Source: Chara braunii (lineage: Eukaryota; Streptophyta; Charophyceae; Charales; Characeae). Taken from it: 40,409 nt of DNA. Below are positions 10,954-21,119 of the stretch, piece by piece (the first letter of the stretch is position 1; every line of letters begins with the position of its first letter). The stretch lies in contig BFEA01000374.1 in assembly GCA_003427395.1 (NCBI GenBank), positions 1,216,516 to 1,256,924 on the forward strand, read 5' to 3'. The notes beneath the pieces are model-generated. The model worked only from the letters and a program-made list of their open reading frames with translations, did not search any database and was not told the DNA's origin. Made by a program: the position numbers and the translations under genes.

Positions 10954-11435
10954 GAGAGGCTAGTGCACGTGCAAGAGAGAGATCCATTTTTTTTTTTGTT
11001 GCATGAGCCACGAGAGCTGCAATGTGCAAGTGCTGGCTGGGCGGTGAATGAGAGGTGAGGCTGAGGTCACGACACTAGACACGGGAGCAAGGCCAACACG
11101 TAGGAGGTAAGAAAAGAGGAGGCGAGGGAGTGGCGTGGGGGGGAGTGGAGCCCTGGGCACTAGCTCAGGTTGCCATCACCACACTGTTCCCCCTCCTCCT
11201 TTTCCCCTTTTCTCTGCCTGCACCATTCCCTCGTCTTTACGCTTGTCTCTCTCTCGCGCCCCATCTGAAGAAAGTTCTCACTTTCCCGCTTCTTCATGCA
11301 CCGTTGCTAGCTGAACACCCTTTTGTTGAACCTCACCCACCTTTGCCTATGTTGTGCGAGCTTGTGCGGACTGCATATTGCCCTCCGTGGCATGTTGTAT
11401 TGGGACCTACCCGTTTGGCAGCGCGCACAAGCCCA
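10954..11435. other. No gene recognised between two minisatellites
   Basis: The first part is purine-rich and the second (about 11170-11310) is C/T-rich. A 105-codon open stretch at 11130-11447 is compositionally biased, without motifs, and runs into the next repeat array, so I do not call it a gene. Confidence 0.5.
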
Positions 11436-12170
11436 CACCTTTCCTGATCTTTGCTATTCGGAGGTGCTCATGCGGGCGTACCATGTCTGATTTCTGCAAA
11501 TCGAAGGTGCGCGTGCGAGGGCACAATGTTTGATCTTTTCTATTCGGGAGCGCCTGATCTCTGCTATTCGAAGATGCCCGTGCGGGCGTGACATGTCTGA
11601 TCTCTGCTAATCGGAGGTGCGCGCACGATCGTGCAATGCCCTAATCTCTGCTATTCGGGAGAGTCTGATCTCTGCTAATCGGAGGTGCACGCACTATCGC
11701 GCAATGCCTGATTTCTGCTATTTAGGAAAGTCTAATCTCTCCTAATCGGAGGTGCGCACACGGTCGCGCAATGCCTGATCTCTACTATTCGGGTAAGTTT
11801 GATCTTTGCTACTCGGAGGTGCGCGCACGGTCGCGCAATGCCTGATCGCTGCTATTCGGGAGAGTTTGATCCCTGCTATTCAGAGGTGCGTGCATAGGTG
11901 TGACGTGTCTAATCTCTGCTATTTGGAAGTGAGAGCATGGGTGCGCATTGTCAGATCCCACCTATTCGGAGGCACGCGCGTAGGATTGCATTGTCTGATC
12001 CCGACCGTTTGGAGGTGCGCACGCAAGAACGTGTTTTCTAATCTCAGCTATTCGGAGACGCCTCTGCCAGACCTCTGCCACTCGAAAGTGCGCATGGGTA
12101 CATACCATCTGATTTTGGCTACTCGGCGGTTCGCACGGGTGCGCGGTGTCAAATTTCGGCCGCGTGTGTG
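11436..12170. repeat. Minisatellite with 43-bp and 24-bp alternating units
   Basis: About nineteen units begin TGATCTCTGCTATTCGG. Most continue GAGGTGCGCGCACGGTCGCG to about 43 bp. A short form of about 24 bp stops after GGGAGAGT. Between about 11580 and 11880 the long and short forms alternate regularly, making a 67-bp higher-order unit. Copies decay towards the right end. Confidence 0.9.
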
Positions 12171-12605
12171 ATCCTGGCTGTATTGGCAGAGCACGCGGGG
12201 CAAACTGTTTGATCCCGGTTGTTTGGCAGTACGCTCATGTGGGGGGGGGGGGAGATGTCTGATCTCGGGCGTCGGCAGCACCTGTGGACGCTCGGCGAAC
12301 CCGCCTATCTTATAGCACGTGAGGAAGTTCCCCAGTCAGTCTTGCCCTTCCAGGTGTAGTGGTCTCCGTTGAACCGATTCCTGGGGACTACGCACCCAAG
12401 TGCTCATGTTGATGGATTGGTTCTCGGGGGCGGCGCACTCAAAGCGTTAGGTAGACTTTGGGACTGCGTACTCGCGTGCTCACATTCCCTTTTTGGGACT
12501 ATTGCGCTTAAGCGGGCACTATGCCATGAATTGCGTGGTATGCTTGGTTGGTGATCGTTGGCAGTGCACCCTTGCGTATCGGTAACACCACTCAGGTTAA
12601 TAATG

Positions 12606-13180
12606 TCGTGCAGCGTGCATTCTTTGATTATGCTTGCAGCGGTACCCTGGCCTTAAGTGAAGGCTGAGGGGCACTCAGCTGCCAGACAGCAAAGGATTAT
12701 TTTGTCCAGCACTTGCTTGGCTGGTCACACACGCTGCAGGCAGCTGTGGCTTAGCCCTAAATGAAGGCTAAGTGGTGCACTCAGCAGACTGACACAACAA
12801 AAGATTATTCTATTTAAATTTATTTCATGACCAGTACTTGCATGGCTGCAGGCGGCAGTGCCTCGGCCTTAAGTTAAGGCTGAATGGTGCAGTTAGCTGC
12901 TGGGCATAGCGCGGATGTTTATTTATTCTGTGATCAGCACTTGCTTGGCTGATTGCACACGCAGTGGGCAGCAGCTGCCTGACACAGTTATCTCATTATG
13001 CACTTGCTTAGCTGATCTCATACGTTGTGGGCAGCGGTGCCTTGGTCCTAAGTGAAGGCTGAGGGGTGCACTCCGCTGCCTGCCACAGAGGGAATTATTG
13101 TCTATTTTAACAGCTTCTGATCACACACATTGTGGCCAGTGGTGGCCAGGCCATACGTAAATGCCGAGTGTCAAATATTG
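12606..13180. repeat. Diverged tandem repeat, ~70-130-bp units
   Basis: Five to six diverged copies share CACTTGCTTGGCTGATC, GGCAGCGGTGCCTTGGCC, TAAGTGAAGGCTGAGGGGTG and an AT-rich tail near AAAGGATTATT. Unit length varies because of internal deletions. The short inverted pair GGCC(T)TAAGT..AAGGCT occurs in most units. Confidence 0.8.
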
Positions 13181-13209
13181 CAAGCCAAGTTATGTGCCTT
13201 CTGATCCCT

Positions 13210-13600
13210 GTGCGGACGGTAATTGCAGTTCAGTCTCTGTTGTGCAGGATATTTGCGTTTTATTCCCCGCACGGACGGTATTTTCCCTGCACAGATGGTA
13301 ATAGCAGTTTAGTCCTTGCTGTGCTGGATTTGGCGGTTTATTTCCCGTGCGGACGGTATTTTCCCTGCACAGACGGTAATTGCAGTTCAGTTCTTGCTGC
13401 GCTGGATATTTTGCGGTTTACTCCCCGTGCAGACGGTATTTTCCCTGCACGGACGATAATTGCAGTTTAGTCCTTGCTGTGCTGGATTTGGCGGTTCATG
13501 GACGGTATTTCCCTGCTCGGACGGTATTTTCCTGCGCTGACGGCATTTACAGTCTAGTCCCTGTGCAATCGGTATTTGCGGATCAGTCCCTGCGCAGACA
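13210..13600. repeat. Minisatellite of ~79-bp units
   Basis: Units start at 13210, 13289, 13367 and 13447 (79, 78, 80 and 68 bp), then degenerate to about 13600. The core GGACGGTATTTTCCCTGCAC is followed by AGACGGTAATTGCAGTT. Within one unit the GGACGGTA-type motif occurs twice, so the 79-bp unit is itself an old dimer. Confidence 0.92.
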
Positions 13601-13767
13601 ATCGCATGCAGTCCAGCTATTGCCACAACTCTTCCCATGCTATCCCAATGACGTGCAGCCTCAGTTTCCTCGTTGAGATGATTCTCCACGCCCCCTGTAT
13701 TTGCTGATTTGCTGGTCCACCCATTTTGGAGGGCATACTACCTCTTGGACTTGAGTTGGTGCTGTTT

Positions 13768-14065
13768 CAGCCGGGCCCTCTCAGGCGGGCCCAGATATTG
13801 TATTGCCACTGTTCAGCCAAACCGATTCAGGCGGGTCCAGACACTGCATTGCTGCTGATCAGCGAAGCCCATTTAGGCGGGCCCAGATACGGCATTGGCC
13901 CACTCAGGCGGGCCCAGGTATTGAGTTGTTGCTCGTCAGCCGGATCCACTGAGGCGGGCCCAAACATCGTTTTGTTGTTGCCTTTTCAGCCAGGCCCATT
14001 CATGCGGGCCCAGACATTGTTATCACTATTGTTCAGTTGGGTCCATATTGTGAGTTGCTGATTTG
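13768..14065. repeat. Minisatellite of six to seven ~38-50-bp units
   Basis: Units carry CAGCCGGGCCC, then CTCAGGCGGGCCCAGA and a T/G-rich tail such as TATTGTATTGCC. The first begins at 13768 and the last, degraded copy ends near 14065. The apparent open stretch across it is a by-product of the repeat. Confidence 0.9.
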
Positions 14066-14078
14066 ACGTGGTTGATGA

Positions 14079-14695
14079 GCTCCTACTTGTTCTACTCTTG
14101 GGACCATTGGGGAGGACTGTGTACTTTGCATTATTGATCGTGTCATCTGGAGGACCCGGGTGTCTATGCTCTTTGAGGCGCAGTTATTGTCCAAGCTGGC
14201 ACGTCAGCGGGGGGAGCCCCGAAGTGAGGCAAAGTTGTTGAGAGGTTCCGTTATCGGCATGACGGTCACCAAACTTTCCACATCAAGGCTAATGAGTCCC
14301 CGACCTCCAGACACACTCTGGTAATTGCCTACTTGGTAAAGGATGCAGAAAAGGGGGTGAACAACACCACATATGACAGGATCGCCGACTACATATTCCG
14401 CAGGGAGAGCTATTCGACAGACAACTGACTTCATGTGGTGTTTACTCAGGTCCCCTCCGGGCCTGGTGGTATCTTCTTCGATTTTGATGGGTGCAATCCT
14501 AAGCCTCTTAGTGAAGCACGCAACAAGGACAAGAGGCGAAAGGATGACCGGATCAGGAGCAAAGTAGCCAAATCATGGGTCCCAATTACTACTTTCACGC
14601 AGGGACCAGAAACCGATGAGTTAGACCTTGACCCTTGCAGTGTGAGCGATGTCGATCTTGGCGATTATTTCGATTGGTACACCCACAGAGACTGA
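14079..14695 (+). pseudogene. Unrecognised decayed protein gene, first frame (one frameshift, one stop)
   Basis: I do not recognise the family. Reading from 14079, one frame gives MLFEAQLLSKLARQRGE and then SEAKLL. Near 14235 a one-base shift moves to the frame that continues ERFRYRHDGHQTFHIK, HTLVIAYLVKDAEKGVNN and ADYIFRRESY to TGA 14426-14428. The same frame goes on through VVFTQVPSGPGGIFFDFDGC, a Lys/Arg-rich stretch (NKDKRRKDDR) and an acidic end to TGA 14693-14695. Mixed hydrophobic and charged residues and continuity across the stop suggest former coding rather than chance. It follows directly on the minisatellite chain and precedes a second frame in the same phase. It might be gag- or accessory-like from an uncharacterised element, or a decayed host gene. 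No transmembrane segment is evident. Confidence 0.45.
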
Positions 14696-14815
14696 TCCCA
14701 CTGTTGAGCGTGATGGTAACACTGGAAACTCGTAAGCGGCGACAATAGAGAACGACATCACGACGGATTGCATATCTCCTTGCACGATACTTGCTAAAGG
14801 GAGATTGATTTCTAC

Positions 14816-15199
14816 ATGTCAGGCGAGCCGAAGGCCGAGGCGGTTGTTGGAGCCCCAAGAGGGGAAGGTTCGGTCCCATACCTAGGAGATGGATTCAGTT
14901 ACCTGGTTGGGCCAGACTTTGCGATGTAGGCTTTTCAGAAGCCACTTTATGGAGACCGTTTCCTAGAAGTTTCATATGATTACATCTACGACAAAGGACG
15001 GATTGAGATTCTGATTGGTGCTACTAGCGATATCACCCTTGCCGAGAAACTTTACCTTAGAAGTATTGCAGATGAGGAGATGGCGAGATGCATGACATAC
15101 ATCAACAAGATTGATCCTGCAGCGCCTCTTGATATCAATTACTGGGTGTCAGAGTTTATTGTGGCTCAGGTTATCGATGTGGAGCAGGAGTCGGAATAG
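14816..15199 (+). pseudogene. Unrecognised decayed protein gene, second frame (one internal stop)
   Basis: An ATG at 14816 opens a frame of 127 codons ending at TAG 15197-15199, interrupted only by TAG 14927-14929. The translation has the composition of a real protein: MSGEPKAEAVVGAPRGEG, then LYGDRFLEVSYDYIYDKG, RIEILIGATSDITLAEKLY and SEFIVAQVIDVEQESE. It is in the same phase as the preceding frame, which ends 120 bases earlier. The two may be exons or halves of one gene, or two genes of one element. I recognise no domain. The region after it (15200-15730) has no coding potential and looks like a 3' untranslated region. A search with both pieces would be decisive. Confidence 0.45.
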
Positions 15200-15734
15200 T
15201 GCGTGCCAGAGGCGGAGTCCCATACAGTAGAGCCTACTCATGAGGGGGTACCACTTGTTACCATTTATTGAGACCCATTCCTTCTAGTCATTGCGATGTA
15301 TTTATTGACATTATTATTATGACTCATCAGTGACTGCAGCCCTCCAGTGGCTGCTCCCTGCATTATCTGTGTACTACTTTTCAGTCTCATGTCTCTGGTC
15401 ATACTCTTGCAGAGTCTGGTTTCTGGTCTTATGGTCCTTCAAGTGTCATTTGTTTTGTGATGCATGATATGTCATGTTATTTCCCTTTCCCACTACTTAG
15501 GTTACACTCAAGGCTATTTGAAGGACTCCTGGATAATCGGAGCTCCAGTGACTTTCAGTTTGATCTTTGTACGGGGTCAGGTGCAGGCGACAAACTCGAA
15601 CGCCTCACTCTAAGTCGTGTCGCAGCTGGTAGAAGGAATAACCCTGAATACTCGACTGTATGACTTAGAGTGACAAAGGCTGTTTATGAATGCACTTTCA
15701 TTTTATATGATTCCTATACCTACCAAAATCATGC
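15200..15734. other. Non-coding segment after the unknown frames
   Basis: T/C-rich and AT-rich sequence with no open frame worth calling. It contains a 12-bp inverted pair at 15605-15616 and 15662-15673 close to the start of the next LINE fragment. Confidence 0.5.
15605..15673. repeat. Inverted repeat, 12-bp arms
   Basis: TCACTCTAAGTC at 15605-15616 is matched exactly by GACTTAGAGTGA at 15662-15673, with a 45-base loop. It could be a hairpin at an element end or an inserted short palindrome. No function is shown. Confidence 0.6.
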
Positions 15735-16094
15735 GTGACAGCCTGCCAGTCCACCAACCCACTGTACTTGGCTCGGGGAGGGAGACCGAGCCAGGCCCTG
15801 GACGCGGCGGGGGCGCAACAACGTGTCGCCGTTAAAATAAATGGCTACACCTGCGTCCTATTCATGGCCACACGGTCAGTAAGGCAAGGTTGTCCTATGT
15901 CCCCAGCCTTATACATTTTGTATATCGAAGTACTACATTATGTGCTTCGTGCAAATCCGCACATTCACAACCTGCGCATACATGGCCTGGATGCCCAGGA
16001 GGGCGGTGAGGTTAAATCCGCGACATTTGCAGATGACACAGGGCAATACTGGAGGCATCGATGGAGCAGCTCATACCCCTCAGGAGGGTTATAG
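15735..16094 (+). pseudogene. LINE ORF2 fragment: reverse transcriptase core
   Basis: This is part of the reverse transcriptase that copies LINE RNA at the nicked target. Visible motifs are VKINGYTCVLF, the conserved block SVRQGCPMSPALYILYIE at about residues 49-66, and the catalytic FADDT at about residues 96-100. The finger motifs and the first catalytic Asp block, which would lie upstream, are absent, so the copy is truncated within the domain. After FADDT the frame becomes nonsense within about 20 codons. The reading frame of the LINE continues in another phase further on. Confidence 0.85.
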
Positions 16095-16222
16095 ACACAT
16101 TTTCCCTCTAGATGGGGGCAGGGTTCAAATGGGGGAAGTCCTGCGTCATACTCCCGAACAAGATCACTATGGAAGACACACAGGGAATCCAGGTACTCCC
16201 AGAGGGGACATGAATTAGTTAC

Positions 16223-16918
16223 TTGGGCATCATATTCGCAGCACCAGAGATTGGCACCCGCCAGATTGATGACTTGATTGTGGGGGTCATAGCAAGAGCC
16301 AGGAGCTGGTTGGGCCGTGTTGCGCCAGGCCCGTTGGGTCAGGCTATCCTCATCGATAACTCGCTACTAGCAATTCTTTGGTACATCACGGCCATGTATA
16401 TGCCTAGTAAGAACCAGTACAGGGCCCTATGAAGCGCAGTCACTGCCTTCATGTGGGCAGGGGACGCGGCGACAGAGGATGTAATCAGATAGGTCACCTA
16501 TATCAAACTTATACAACTGAGGCAGGATGGCGGGATGGAGATCATCGACCTGCAATACCAGGCCAGGGCGCTACATGCGCGGGCGCTACATGCGCGCCTC
16601 ATACTGCGGCTCATTATGGAGGATAGCGATGCTGACTGGAAGAAAGTGGCCAGACCGCTATTAACAAACGTGCTAAGGGTGGATCCCTGGGTGGTTTTTC
16701 ATACGCTAATGCATCCTCAATTGCTCCGGAATCTTAAGCAGGGTGCACTATGGGTTCCCTGGTTGGCAATATGGACGGGTATACACTTCCGACCACTGCC
16801 GCGACGCACAATTGACCAGATACGCAACCGCTATTTGGGAACAGCTTCATCCTTGAGGAGGATGGCCGACTCTGGCCATGGCAAGGGGCACCTGGTGCCT
16901 TCGACATACAATGGTTAA
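16223..16918 (+). pseudogene. LINE ORF2 fragment: thumb and post-RT region
   Basis: One frame runs through 16223-16918 with stops at 16430-16432 and 16490-16492. It reads LGRVAPGPLGQAILIDNSLL, AILWYITAMYMPSKNQY, FMWAGD and GGMEIIDLQYQARALHARAL. This is the order seen after the catalytic core in plant LINE ORF2 proteins: 'W-L-G...L-S...G-R...L-I-N...L...W-Y', then 'F-x-W-x-G', then 'G-G-L-x-x-x-D'. CGCTACATGCGCGGG is duplicated in tandem at about 16570-16600, giving ARALHARALHAR. A shift of frame separates this part from the reverse transcriptase core. Confidence 0.8.
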
Positions 16919-16960
16919 ACAAGGGAGTCTTTTTGGTACACCATCTATGGGATAGGGAGA

Positions 16961-17629
16961 ATGGAACCTGGAAGGCGGAGGGCAAAGTTATTGCCGTGCT
17001 CCCCCACGAGGTGGCCAGGTGGCAGAGGCTTTGAGCTATTCAAGAGGCTATCCCCCGGATCTGAGTCCAGAAGCTCGCCCGGGATGAAAAGGGTGAAAGG
17101 GGGATGGGTGGCCAGGTGGGGACTGCCGGAACCGGTAATGGCTTACCAAGTCACGGGGGGGAACAGGCAGCAAAGGTATGGAGGGAAACCCTCGAGGGCG
17201 GCGGACAGGACTCACGGGCTGGGCCAGCCACTCCAGCCGTTGGCAGGAGGGGGGGAGCACCCGCCCCATGATGACGTGTACTCCGTAGCAGTGCTGCAGG
17301 ACAAGGGGAGAACACGACTGGTACCACAAAGACCCTTCTGCATAGCCACTGCCGCCTGTGACCTGGAAATTGACCCCCCCAACTGGGAGCTCTTTCTGCA
17401 GGGCAGTTTGACGCGGCCTCACACCCTGCATCAGACTACCACGAAGAAACTATATCGGGCACATTTGCCGCAGTACGATGTAGCAGAGGAAGTTCAGAGG
17501 CGGTGGGCCAAACGACAGTGGGTGCAAACGCCGAGCTACGTACCTGGACACACACTGAGTGGAAGGCCTGCTGGGTATTGTGAAATAGGTGAATGGAGAC
17601 TCGAGAGAGAGGCTCATAGGACACACTAA
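16961..17629 (+). pseudogene. LINE ORF2 fragment: C-terminal region
   Basis: A 222-codon open frame in the same phase as the preceding fragment. The part around DLEIDPPNWELFLQGSLTR and TLHQTTTKKLYRAHLPQ corresponds in order and spacing to the same region of the minus-strand LINE: DPEIDPAEWAWNIKGSL, then ILQYTTKLGYR. That identifies it as the ORF2 C-terminal half before the zinc finger. Its first half is more Gly/Arg-rich and partly out of frame with the ancestral protein. The finger itself is not visible, and the 3' untranslated region runs from 17630 to the tail. Confidence 0.7.
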
Positions 17630-18243
17630 TAAACCCAGTGATTCTCCTTAAAGGACCTGGATGGGATGTGTGAAGGACCGCATGGGCATGAAGGGCCTCG
17701 AAGGTAGGTATACATATCATAACCCCGGGTATCCGGGTACTTTTGACATCACAGGAGCTGTATACACAATAAATTTGCAGAAGGTCAGCCTATGGGCAGC
17801 CCATAACTAACGGGGAAACTGCACTGGCAAGGGGATTTTGCGAACAGATAATGCGATTATAGCAGACAGAAGGAGGAACACGAAAAAGGCCGCACCTACG
17901 AGGGACCGTTGCAAACACATGATGGGAACATTGCAAGTACAGTACAAACAGGGCAAACAGAGTGCAGACATAGGGAGTTTTTTAACGATTTGAGGAGGCG
18001 TAGGAACCTATGACAAGGGGAGGGGACAGGGGGGAAGGGAATCGTTGGATATTAATGGGGTAGAACTCTGGTAGCAGAAGATGCTAATGCCTGGGTACCA
18101 AGGGGAGTCTCCCGATTACCCGCTGATGTTGTCACCTTCCCCATTTGTACATTGATGCTTTTCCTTTGCTTGCAGGGGATAACTAACCAGACTGGTGCCC
18201 CCCAGAATAGAAGAGGCTGTTTGTGGTTGTGTAAAAAAAAAAA

Positions 18244-19373
18244 GAGATATCATCATCGAAGTGATCGCCCCCAGGCAAATCAGAATTATTCATTCTATTC
18301 GTCCAGGTCCATCAGGACTCCAACACAGGTCCGTATGTCAACAGTTCATCGGTGTACCGACGGGCCCTGCCTCCCATTCCGGATTCCCAAGCAGCTGCTA
18401 GGATTCAAGCCCATTACCTCTGCATCACAAAACCACCGCATGAAAAATAGGAACGAAAAACGACAAAAAAACAAAGATAAGCAGACAGAACAAAAGAGAG
18501 TGAGGCTCACTCATTCTCAACATTCTAGCTGGCTGGAGGGAGGCAGTGCTGCCGGAGCGCTCACACGCTGGAAGAGAGTCGGGCAGAGAGAGAGAGGGTG
18601 CTTGGGGAGGACGAGGAAGAAGCTGCCAGGGCGCAGAGGCCATAGCCGAGTTGCTGACCCATAGCCAGAGGAGGTGTGGCTGACGTCCTTGGGCCGGGGA
18701 CTGTGGAAGGAAGAAGAGGCGTGGGCGATGTGTGAGGAGGTGCTTACCTGGTGGTAAGAGGCAGGCCGCTTCAGTCGGAGTTGTCATTCGTCATTGGGCT
18801 GCTGCATTTCCTGAAGATCTGTTGTAGTTAGGAAGTCTAGGTTGATAGGTGCTGTCTGGTTGTAGTCTGGACGCTGAGCGCCATATGGGGAGTGACATTG
18901 TGGACATTGGTGTTGGAGGGCTTTCATTATCAATTGACTTCAGTGCTTGGCTCCTGCTTATTTTGTGACAATCTGCTTTCAGTTGGTGCACAAAGTTATC
19001 TGGATTTCTATGGAATGCTGCAATTTGGTTTCTGCCATTCACATTGCTCATTTTCCCTGCACCATGATCAACGTGGTCAGATATTTTATAAAAAATGGTT
19101 GACAGAACTAACACTTAAACCACCAGAATATCAGAGCCTCTTTTTGCCGAGGCGGATTACCCCTGCGCGCCAAGCTTTGCTAAAACGCCGTGGCTTTTTG
19201 TTTTGTCTTTTGGCTGGCCAGTCATTTTCATCTGATAGCACTATTCATCCGAACTTTTCGGAATGACTCATTGTCGATTCTCAAGTCTGCCTGGGCTGAA
19301 AGACTTGCAGTTTAACAGAATGCTTCCTCGTGAAAAACACCCACTCTATAGAATCCTTCCTCACAAAGCCTGT
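18244..19373. other. No gene recognised; possible distant LTR-like stretch at 18540-19060
   Basis: The order of short words at 18800-19060 (TGTAGTTAGGA, CTGAGCGCCA, GTGTTGG, GCAATTTGG...CATTGCTCAT) loosely parallels the second half of the chromovirus LTR at 39980-40215. The match is too weak to call an LTR. A GAGAGAGAG tract lies near 18585. No host gene is recognisable. Confidence 0.4.
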
Positions 19374-21119
19374 CTTTTTTTTTTGTGCAAGAAATCCCCC
19401 TCTTTTTTCATTAACAACACTGGAGAATGGGTCCAGCGTCCCTTACATCAGAAAACACACTCAACGCCTCCCTTCATTATGGCCAAAGGATCCTGAGACA
19501 GAAGCATTGGTTCCTTCCTTTCACAGGAAGGATGTACAATCGCTCTGCCCCGGCTTCCATAAACCTGATCGAGTTCAATTTTTTAGGACTATGCTCTCTC
19601 TTTTAACAAACGTACCATGCTGTGACCCTAATCTGAAAAACAGTGAGACGAGTCCCTCTCAGACCACTTTTGTGAGCTGTTCATATTACTAATAGTATTC
19701 CGGAAGTAACAGACCGCTCTCACTTCTTGCCCGCCTGGCGTCCCTCTCTTTGTTACTTCCTTACCCTGATTCCCAACTTGGTTACCCTGTCGTTTATACA
19801 CTGTCCAGTTCTACTTTTGCCTAATGTTGCAGTGTTTGTCAGATGCTTACCAGGTTCAAGATTTCCGTGTTCTCTATTGTGTGTGCTGTACTCAGAGTGC
19901 TGTCCGTATTGTTTCAGTTCTGTGCCACATGCTAAAGATAATTGCTCCCTCAGGGATTTGTGCGATTCTCCCTTCCGCTAAAAAACTAGTTTGAAATTCC
20001 TTTAAAATGTCCTGTGCTTTGTCAGGTTTCTTTTCCATTTCCCTACTCGTTTTCCTCCAGAGGACTGTTATGTCTGTTTCTACCTGGGTCTGAAGTAGGG
20101 CCCCAGATTCACTTGTGGACATATTTGTTTTGGGTATTGTTTCTTGACATTTTTTTTTCCATCTTACTGAGAGGACTGCTTTTCTTAGGATTGTGAATAT
20201 GTTTGTTTCCAATTTAGTCCATGTTGCTGGTATGCTGAGGTCTTTCGGTAGAATGACTTCGTTCCCTGGCCATGTGCTGTTTGATACCCTTTCCCACATT
20301 GCTTTGCCCTCGTTCGATAACTTCTTTGTGCCACTACACTGCAGGAGGCAGTGTCTGATATCTTCAATTTCTCCCTCAGGCCAAATCGCACATCTCTGTT
20401 TCAGAGGGTCCTAGTTATCCTTCTTCTTTTATTTAGCCGTGTGCTTACTGGTACAGCTAGGAAGTAAATTGGCCATTGTAGGCTACTTGAAGCAGGGTGG
20501 CCTGTTTACCGCAAGTTCCTGCCATGGGACCTTGGATACACTTTCCTTGTCTATGCCCAAGTGCTCATGCCATCTTTGTGCTAGTATCTCATGCCATCTT
20601 GGTTACACTTTCCTCGTCTTTTTAGTTTGTAGCTCAGGGAGGTTGTGTAATCTAGTAAGTTGTGCCTTCTGCTCAGGTTTAATACGTCTCCTCTCATGTT
20701 CCATGGACATTCAATTGGGTTCACCTCCAGTCTTTGGATTTCCATCTGTGGCTGAAAGAGAGTTATGTGATCCCACTCTATGACTCTGACTTTTCTGACG
20801 GACTCCACCCTAACGCAACCTGTGTGCTAGAATAGCGGCCACTTTGGATATTTCCTGCTCTATTTCCTTCTCATTCATTGTGAAGATTATCCAGTTGTTT
20901 CTACCTCCTTCTTATCCCTGGACTTGTAGTGTGTGTTCTGGCCACTTAAAGGTTATCATCACTCCCCAGTCCCCTTGTTCCAACTTCTGTTCCTGTTTGA
21001 GGACCTGTTCCCATTCCTTCGGGATTGTTGTAATACTCTTTTAGGTTCTTTTCCAGGTTGTAGCATCCTTCAAGTTCTGTTCGTAGCTATTTTACCGTTT
21101 TCCATTCCTTTGTTCCATC
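19374..21119 (-). mobile_element. Older LINE copy, left part (ORF2 C-terminal half, minus strand)
   Basis: This is a decayed LINE read on the minus strand. It holds the C-terminal part of ORF2 and a 3' untranslated region. A T-run at about 19374-19383 may be its poly-A tail, but that end is uncertain. Coding pieces are recognised by comparison with the LINE at 21912-28638. RKVRVIEWDHITLFQP followed by ECPWNMRG and LLDYTTSLSYKLKRR lies at about 20808-20581. A zinc-finger region, RCAIWPEGEIEDIRHCLLQC, lies at about 20391-20330, with the second Cys replaced by Trp. WKKKCQET and VETDITVLWRKTSRE lie at about 20165-20060. At 21119 the chromovirus begins, and the LINE reading frame resumes at 40225. 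Confidence 0.85.
21116..21119. repeat. Target-site duplication CATC, left copy
   Basis: CATC precedes the 5' LTR and recurs at 40225-40228 directly after the 3' LTR. Removing the element and one copy rejoins the older LINE's open reading frame, which confirms the call. Confidence 0.85.

Larger units (their letters stand above)
15735..18243 (+). mobile_element. LINE (non-LTR retrotransposon), 5'-truncated copy with poly-A tail
   Basis: The copy holds the second half of the LINE reverse-transcriptase gene, a 3' untranslated region and an 11-A tail at 18233-18243. It starts inside the reverse transcriptase, the usual 5' truncation of LINE insertions. The 3' end matches that of the large minus-strand LINE ending at 21912. 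Before the tail this copy reads AACCAGACTGGTGCCCCCCA and the other reads AACCGGACTGATGCTCCCCA on its own strand. They are therefore related members of one LINE lineage. No target duplication was identified. Confidence 0.85.

Noticed and set aside
11806-12171. 121-codon open frame
   Set aside because: It lies wholly in the 43+24-bp minisatellite, and its repeating peptide simply follows the DNA repeat.
13132-13676. Repeated YFPCTDG-type peptide frames
   Set aside because: They are translations of the 79-bp tandem repeat; no sign of a gene outside it.
7080-14065. CRISPR arrays
   Set aside because: The arrays are direct tandem repeats without unique spacers, in a eukaryotic transposon context, with no cas genes.
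18540-19060. Second LTR or distant copy of the chromovirus LTR
   Set aside because: Only short words in similar order; no shared ends, no TG...CA borders that I can defend.
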